In this document: positions 59,701-64,000 of the stretch, piece by piece | Numbering within the stretch: the stretch's first letter is position 1 | Layout of the letters: every line of letters begins with the position of its first letter | Assembly: GCA_963971405.1 (NCBI GenBank) | Contig: OZ020489.1 | Location: 38,349,047-38,413,046, forward strand | DNA: 64,000 nt | Direction: 5' to 3' | Origin: Psococerastis gibbosa | Taxonomy: Eukaryota; Arthropoda; Insecta; Psocodea; Psocidae | The notes under the pieces: model-generated | Told to the model about the DNA's origin: nothing | The model's database searches: none | What the model saw: the letters and a program-made list of their open reading frames with translations, nothing else | Translations under genes and position numbers: made by a program

Positions 59701-62700
59701 CTCTGAAGTTCGCTTTCATTGGATCAAACATATCTGACATGCCCATCTGCAAATTAATAAGGACTATATATATATATATATATATACAGACTTTTTTTGT
59801 TCTATTACTAAGCCAATCTAGCGGAGTTAGGGCTATAAAGCCCTCTCTTACACTGAACAAGATACCGTCTGCTTTACATGCCCTCCGAAGCATGGCCAGA
59901 AAATATAGGAAGTGCAGGACTCGAACCAACAACCTTTTGGGTGAAAGTCGGAGTCCGTACCACTACTCTACATGTCCTGACTGAATAAGGATGCAACCAG
60001 AGTTTTGCTTTCGCTTCTATACTTCAAAATCCCTACTGCTTGGAGCATTACTCTCGTGGTAAAACGAGCTGGATGTTAAGTTCTTATTTCTACATTGAGC
60101 TTATGTCTGATGTTGTCTTGTTATAATGCTGCAGCGCCGCCAGATACAGTGCCGTAGTCGCGTTCATTAATATTTATTGTTACGGCGAGCTATTATATCG
60201 CACGAGAAAAGTGACACATATTCTAAATATTGACTTTTGAGATAATTCAAATTTTAGTTCTGACCATTTTTTAGTTTTTACTTGTAGTACTATCGAGGCA
60301 CTTAATACTTTTGAGATGTGACAGCTTACTTGAAAGAGAAATGTAATTACCACGTCAACGCCTGGAGCACATTCCGAATTATGTCAGTATTGCCAAACCC
60401 GAAGTAGTCAAACTTGACAATGGGTCAGTGACAAAACGTAATCTTATGGAAACAAATTAAACTAGATATGTGACACTACATTCATAAAATTCGCTATATT
60501 TTCCTCGACATTTTTGTATAAATAACTCAATTTTGCAATTTTTTGAAATGTGTCACTTTTCTCGTTCACGAGCGATATTATGACTGCCCAAAGTCTGTAC
60601 ATATTTAGATGTATTTTACAAATCTTAAAGCCTGAGGTATGGGGGAAATTTAAACAAAACGGGGACACCCACACCTACAACAGGCCGGCGCCACGCACAG
60701 CCAAGTGTGAGCGACTGGATCCTATACCACAAGGTTTCGCCTACCTTAGGAAACTCCCGATTGAAAAGAGAGCGGCGAGAAATGCGAACTTCCCTAAATT
60801 GCTTAGAGACCATTCCTTACAGAAAGCTTTCTACACTGTCACTGAGGCACTAGCACAATGATAGTGACAGAACTACCTGATTTTGAAGATATTTTGACGA
60901 TTTTACTTTATACTTTCTTGTCAATTATTTATTTATTACTTGTATTGTATAATTTAACTGTAATAATATATTTGTTTATTTATTTATTACATCAGAACAA
61001 TTAATTTTAACTAGGCACTCGCAAAATAATGAGACTCAACTTTAAATTTTAGCCTACGTACCTTCTTGCTGAGAGTATTCGTGAGTTGTATTGTCTTTTC
61101 CATTTTAAACTTGGGCATTTTCAGTTGAACCAGATTAGGTAGCTCTGGCCTAATTTCTTTTAATGTGACATCCTTCAGTTTCGGTTCTATTACTTTTAAT
61201 CCTTCAATTTCGTCTGGAACTATTGCGATCATGCTCACTTCATCTCCCTACAATCCAAAATTGTGTTAGTTATTATTTTTTAAGGCGGGGTTTCCACCGA
61301 CCGGCTAGGGCTAAATACAAATACGGTGACGTGGTAGCAGACATTCAAGACTTAGACGGGGTTTCCACCGACCTCGCATTGCAGAATGCAAATGACATTG
61401 ACGGAAATGTTTGTTTTACTCTATGCCATAGTTACAATTGATCAATGATCATACAGTAAAATCACAAACAAACAAACTAAAATTAAAAAATGGCGTCATG
61501 GGATTTGTTAATTACAAACATTTTCATAGTTTTCTATAAAACGAAAATCAAACATTTCCGTCAATGTCAATTGCATTCTGCAATGCGAGGTCGGTGAAAA
61601 CCCCGCCTAAGTCTGGAATGTCTGCAACCACGTCACCGTTTTTGTATTTAGCCCCAGCCGGTTGGTGGAAACCGTGCCTAAGGACTTTTTATAGACCCAG
61701 ACCCAAGGCCGTAGCCAGGACTTTTTTCGGGGGGGGGGGGGCTTCAGAACTTTCATTGGATATTACATAGTAGGCAGTTTGTATTTTTCCTCTCAAAATC
61801 AGATTCTATCTAGTGTCATTTCATGAACCCCCATTAACCCCCCTGGCTACGGCCTTGCCCAGACCTACCTATAGTGATCCATAGCCCATGAATTTTTGGC
61901 GTTGTCAATTAATGGTCATTTAGCGTACTATGAATGGTAATACGTTAAAATGGTTAAAAAAAAACTGAATATACAATACAGTATATATAAAATCTAACTC
62001 AAGAACTTAACTGACATTTTAATATATTGGATCTATCTTTAATTAATTGTAGAATAACTTTAAGGCATTGAAAACATAAGCCTTATTCGGAAAATTCCCG
62101 CAAACATACCTCATAGGGGATTTCAACCACGTGCGCTTTCCATTCATTCCTATATGAAACAGGCAGTGTTAGAAATTTTTGCATGAAGTCTACTTGCTTT
62201 GTCTCATTACTGTTCAAATGGAAGGTATCTTTTTCAGTAAACTGTGGGTAGAATTTGTGTTTCCAAGTACCTTTGAAATATATGGCATTCACTAATACCA
62301 ATCGTGTATCTGAAGAAATTAATTCTGAAAAAGGACAATTTTTTCAATACTCTCAAATTACACGATTGAAAATCCAAGTGGAAATCACAGTCCTCTATTG
62401 TATAGACACTAAATTTTGGCTTCGGTGCTAAGGTGGTACCGTGGCATTAGATGAGTCGCAACTCAACACGGGTAGCTGGCCTTCAGAGGCGGCTGAAAAG
62501 GTCAATCGGATACGTTCATTAAATTGTTTGGATTCGATTGATGACATATTTGGAGGCAAAGTAGATAAACTGCACGTAAATTTGGATTTAGGAAATTAAT
62601 ACCACCCTAATAATATAAAAATGTTGCTTACTGTCATTGACAAGTTCCTTAATTTTACTTTTTGTATTAACAATCGTCCAATCGTTGATTGTCTTAATCG

Positions 62701-63392
62701 CCGCCTTCGTGTTTTGCTTGTAGTCTACTTCTCTAGCCTCTACTTTGAATCCTTGTACAAGAAGTTTCTTAAAACAATACGATGAATTATAAATCAATGA
62801 ACATAAATATAGACTAATATAAATTATCAACATGAATGGTCACAACCAAAAGTATTAAGATACTTTTTCTAGATTCATTTTGTAGCTTCTAGCCCCATGT
62901 TCTTGTTTTTAAGTTGTCAGCAGAGGCATTCCTTAGGAATGGTACCTACACCCATGAAAACTGCGTGAAACGCAAACGATTCCACGCGTGGATCACCACT
63001 GACAGGGGAAGCCGTGTGCTGGGTCTAATGTGCGGCAACCCATTCGATAGTGTGCTTCACCTTCCAGGGGTGGGCTGGGCGTGTGCTACGCGTATGCTGG
63101 GTAGCTGGGCCAGCCCTGTCTTATTTGAAAATAAAATTATCGAGGCTTACCACAAAATCTTGTTTCATTGGAAACTGTTTATCCGGAAAAACTCCGTTGG
63201 CCATAAGCAGAGTGACATCAGGAGTTTCTTTCTTAAGTAATCCCAGTGTTGTACCGAAACTCTGGGAGGCCTTTTCTTTAGTTGGAGGCATAAATGCGGA
63301 ATGTCTTAATTGCTGGGCAGTATTACCGTCTGCCCCGGCGTATGCCATCGCTAGGGCTGCTTGAACACTGATTGGTGAATAAAATAGGTTTC
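56588..63392 (-). CDS. Serpin gene (partial), with two alternative reactive-loop exons
   Basis: This is a serine protease inhibitor of the serpin superfamily, encoded by exons at 63392-63151, 62767-62632, 62324-62110, 61247-61062, 59746-59608 and then either 58512-58370 or 56727-56588. I see AG acceptors and GT donors at every listed junction, and the phases agree (0, 1, 0, 0, 1, then 0 after either last exon). The joined constant exons plus one alternative give about 354 residues. Serpin cores are usually 370-400, so only the N terminus (about 30-50 residues and any signal peptide) and the final few residues are missing. Conserved serpin blocks occur in order: YSPISVQAALAM, INDWTIVNTKSKI, NAIYFKGTW, IPYEGDEVSMIAIVP and the hinge EEGSEAAAAT. 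The expected role is suicide inhibition of proteases, probably in haemolymph or cells depending on the unseen N terminus. Family assignment is very secure; the target proteases are not known. Confidence 0.95.
56800..57760. repeat. Diverged direct repeats and G-runs in the serpin intron
   Basis: The phrase GTTCCACATACCG recurs at about 56859, 56980 and 57729, with AATTGATAACT and AAATCTTAA.TACAAGATAGA between. G-runs of 10 or more lie at about 57110, 57206 and 57273. No further serpin exon was recognised here. Confidence 0.55.
58085..58230 (-). repeat. SINE-like repeat II, upstream side of an inverted pair
   Basis: CAATTTAATGAATGTCTCCG to GTAGAGACTCACACGATTAC AAGCACG, minus orientation. It pairs with the plus-oriented copy at 58557-58722 across serpin exon A. 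Confidence 0.7.
58370..58512 (-). CDS. Serpin alternative reactive-loop exon A
   Basis: A TTGTTCTAG acceptor is followed in phase 1 by GVIATSYSGRYKPPGTRY and then VNLDKPFFFAI, which fits the serpin signature pattern at every position. The C-terminal strand FSGRVSEPNS follows, then GTAAGT in phase 0. Counting from the hinge puts Tyr-Ser at P1-P1', suggesting a chymotrypsin-like target. The loop is a few residues longer than usual, so cleavage after the nearby Arg is also possible. Length 143 nt. It lies between two opposite-strand copies of a SINE-like repeat (58085-58230 and 58557-58722). Confidence 0.92.
58557..58722 (+). repeat. SINE-like repeat II, plus-oriented copy
   Basis: TAGGGTGCTTGTACTTGTGC AAGTCTCTACA to TCATTAAATTGTTTGCATGC, then a long T-run. 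It begins 45 bases upstream of the acceptor of serpin exon A. Confidence 0.75.
58772..58912. mobile_element. Short palindromic MITE
   Basis: GGCTATTCCACTTGTCAATA and the reverse of TATTGAGAAGTGGAATAGTG enclose CATCAATAATTAATTGATG. The ends resemble the TTA-flanked foldback family. Confidence 0.7.
58962..59343. mobile_element. TTA-flanked long-TIR MITE in a serpin intron
   Basis: Same family and organisation as 50383-50768: CCATTCCATTGACCGGCTAG and its reverse at the other end, inner ends CTTAGGTGGCGTTTCCACCG, and core GATCAATGATCTTACAGTAA. Confidence 0.88.
59420..59567. mobile_element. hAT-like MITE in a serpin intron
   Basis: Ends CAAGACCGTATCCAGAAA and CTAGCTACGGCCTTG with a G-run inside. 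Flanks TTGCACTG/GTGCCCTG agree at six of eight. It is related to 61704-61857. Confidence 0.75.
59608..59746 (-). CDS. Serpin constant exon ending in the reactive-loop hinge
   Basis: Begins after TTAATTTGCAG with MGMSDMFD and ends with IQKSFIEVNEEGSEAAAAT plus one base before GTATGT. EEGSEAAAAT is the hinge of the reactive centre loop (P17 to P8). Small residues fill P12-P9, as required for loop insertion and inhibitory activity. The position matching His334 of alpha1-antitrypsin is Gln here, which is common in insect serpins. The exon stops in phase 1 at P7, so everything that decides protease specificity lies in the next exon. Length 139 nt. Confidence 0.95.
59790..59985 (-). mobile_element. 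tRNA-derived SINE in a serpin intron
   Basis: B box reversed (GGACTCGAACC, 59917-59927), CCTTTTGGGTGAAAG and GCTATAAAGCCCTCTCTTAC. It lies in the same orientation as the gene, 45 bases upstream of the hinge exon's acceptor, next to a (TA)n tract. Confidence 0.88.
60545..60875 (+). pseudogene. LINE C-terminal fragment in a serpin intron
   Basis: Encodes SLYIFRCILQILKPEVWGKF, HTYNRPAPR and QGFAYLRKLPIEKRAARNAN FPKLLRDHSL, the C-terminal part of CR1-like LINE proteins ('hnYntR....l..pk...gf.y.....N.LP..ir'). It is antisense to the serpin, with a few deletions and a natural stop at about 60860. Confidence 0.75.
61062..61247 (-). CDS. Serpin constant exon: strand 3B to helix H
   Basis: Starts in phase 0 after TTTTGGATTGTAG with GDEVSMIAIVPDEIEGL, the serpin strand 2B/3B block. 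It continues to LKMPKFKMEKTIQLTNTL, the usual 'lPkFk.e....L...L' segment. It ends in LSKK before GTACGT, phase 0, 186 nt. The next exon begins with MGMSDMFD, reproducing the conserved 'L..lGm.d.F' of serpins across the splice. Confidence 0.94.
61280..61682. mobile_element. TTA-flanked long-TIR MITE in a serpin intron
   Basis: Ends TTAAGGCGGGGTTTCCACCG and its near-reverse GGTGGAAACCGTGCCTAA. Inner ends (CTTAGACGGGGTTTCCACCG) are repeated about 70 bases in, and the core GATCAATGATCATACAGTAA is shared. Confidence 0.88.
61704..61857. mobile_element. hAT-type MITE, 154 bp
   Basis: Ends CAAGGCCGTAGCCAGG and CCTGGCTACGGCCTTG are exact inverted repeats of 16 bp. A perfect 8-bp duplication CCCAGACC lies at 61696-61703 and 61858-61865. 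A G-run lies inside the left end. Confidence 0.94.
62110..62324 (-). CDS. Serpin constant exon: strand 3A and strand 2B
   Basis: A TTGTCCTTTTTCAG acceptor restores the frame from phase 1. The exon encodes TRLVLVNAIYFKGTWKHKF, the strongly conserved strand 3A motif, then a TKQVDFM strand and HVVEIPYE. A GTATGT donor follows in phase 0. Length is 215 nt. The first split codon reads Lys when joined to the previous exon, giving the usual spacing between helix F and strand 3A. Confidence 0.94.
62420..62545 (+). repeat. SINE-like repeat II, diverged copy in a serpin intron
   Basis: TTCGGTGCTAAGGTGGTACC G, then AACTCAACACGGGTA and AAGGTCAATCGGATACGTTC ATTAAATTG. The middle of the head is deleted. 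Confidence 0.65.
62632..62767 (-). CDS. Serpin constant exon: helix E to helix F
   Basis: A TTTTAAG acceptor in phase 0 is followed by a stretch including FKVEAREVDY and KTINDWTIVNTKSKIKELV, the serpin helix F block with its conserved Asn, Trp and Thr. A GTAAGC donor follows the codon for Asp, leaving phase 1. It has 136 nt. The acceptor has a weak pyrimidine tract; it was chosen because the phase and serpin alignment both fit. Open reading continues 5' of it only by chance. Confidence 0.9.
63151..63392 (-). CDS. Serpin constant exon: helix B to strand 2A region
   Basis: After a TTTCTTTCAG acceptor the exon opens in phase 1 with GNLFYSPISVQAALAMAYAG, the classic N-terminal serpin block (helix B shutter serines and the ALAM helix). 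It continues through the TLLMANGVFPDK block that corresponds to strand 1A/helix D. It ends at KQDFV before a GTAAGC donor, phase 0. It holds 242 nt, or 80 codons plus two bases. No upstream exon could be recognised in the 600 bases to the window edge, which hold a LINE 3' end on the other strand. Confidence 0.93.
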
Positions 63393-63529
63393 CTGAAAGA
63401 AGTTCAGTACGTGGTGTAGGGTTCTACACATACTCGTAAAAGAGATGGAACATTCGAGTGCGCCATATTTCTCTTTTTTTTAATACTGGGGCCACCTGCT
63501 TTGTTTTTCAATGGTTGGTTATGGGAGAC

Positions 63530-63970
63530 TCGTGGCGATGAGTGGTCTAAACTAAATTTTATTGTACCCCAGTTTCCAACAAGAAATTTTAACTTATTTT
63601 ACCAGCCGCAAAACAGGATTGACGTAGCCATAAATTCTCCAGTAAACAGGCTCACTCATTTACTAAATGATCATGACACCTTAGATCCGTTTATGCAAAG
63701 CTTAGAATTATACAGAGGAACTTGTAACCAAATTATATTGTAAGAATGGTAGTTAGGATATATTTATATATTACGTTGTTCTTTGGTAGTTAGGTAGGTT
63801 TTTTTTTATATAAATTTAAATTATTTAATAAGAAGTTACAATAGGCTATAAACAGTAGGAATTTTTGTTGTTGTTTTTTCGCTTTATATTATGTAATATT
63901 TATACACATAAGGGCTACGGCTGTGTGATGTAATAAAAATTTTTTTCTATTCTATTCTATTCTATTCCAG
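63530..63970 (+). pseudogene. LINE 3' end with TTCTA repeat tail
   Basis: A frame reading LNFIVPQFPTRNFNLFYQPQ and INSPVNRLTHLLNDHDTLDP FMQSL resembles the extreme C terminus of jockey/CR1-like LINE proteins ('y..R......sPl.Rl....N....D.f..sl..f'), ending in a natural stop at about 63741. About 200 bases of 3' UTR end in TTCTATTCTATTCTATTCTA at 63945-63967, a tandem tail typical of some LINEs. It lies antisense, just upstream of the first visible serpin exon. Confidence 0.7.
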
Positions 63971-64000
63971 AAATGTAAAAATGTATATATTATGTATATA

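Noticed and set aside
62914-63364. Two long plus-strand frames
   Set aside because: They overlap the serpin exon at 63151-63392 on the other strand and have no similarity of their own.

Overview
The window looks like intergenic and intronic DNA of a large, AT-rich, repeat-packed arthropod genome. This rests on the arthropod-style serpin with alternative reactive-loop exons, the BEL/Pao retroelement, many 5'-truncated LINE tails and a tRNA-derived SINE family. The species cannot be named from the sequence.

One host gene is clear: a serpin on the minus strand at the right end (exons between 63392 and 56588). Five constant exons are joined by consensus splice sites with matching phases. After the exon that ends in the reactive-loop hinge come two alternative exons (58512-58370 and 56727-56588). 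Each encodes a complete, different distal reactive loop and C-terminal strand. Each begins with the same phase and ends in a GTAAGT donor, so splicing both in series would break the frame. This is the mutually exclusive reactive-loop arrangement known for some arthropod serpins. The first exon (start codon and N terminus) and the last exon were not found. The introns are full of transposons, and exon A lies between two oppositely oriented copies of one SINE-like repeat.

The centre (31.3-38.3 kb) is a nested insertion. A BEL/Pao LTR retrotransposon (31329-37862), with 5-bp target duplication ACCGG and LTRs identical over 277 bp, sits in the left terminal repeat of a roughly 0.5 kb palindromic MITE. 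Its gag-pol is broken by one frameshift and three in-frame stops.

The rest is a mosaic. There are many hAT-type MITEs with G- or C-runs next to their ends, most with visible 8-bp target duplications; long-TIR foldback MITEs flanked by TTA; tRNA-derived SINEs; two other short dispersed repeats; 3' ends of several LINE families; and tandem arrays (79-bp at 3.0 kb, 193-bp at 13.4 kb, about 206-bp at 52.5 kb, about 120-bp G-rich units at 39.9 and 45.7 kb). Apart from one GC-rich candidate exon at 16.3 kb, no other convincing host coding sequence was seen. No rRNA, functional tRNA or CRISPR array was seen.
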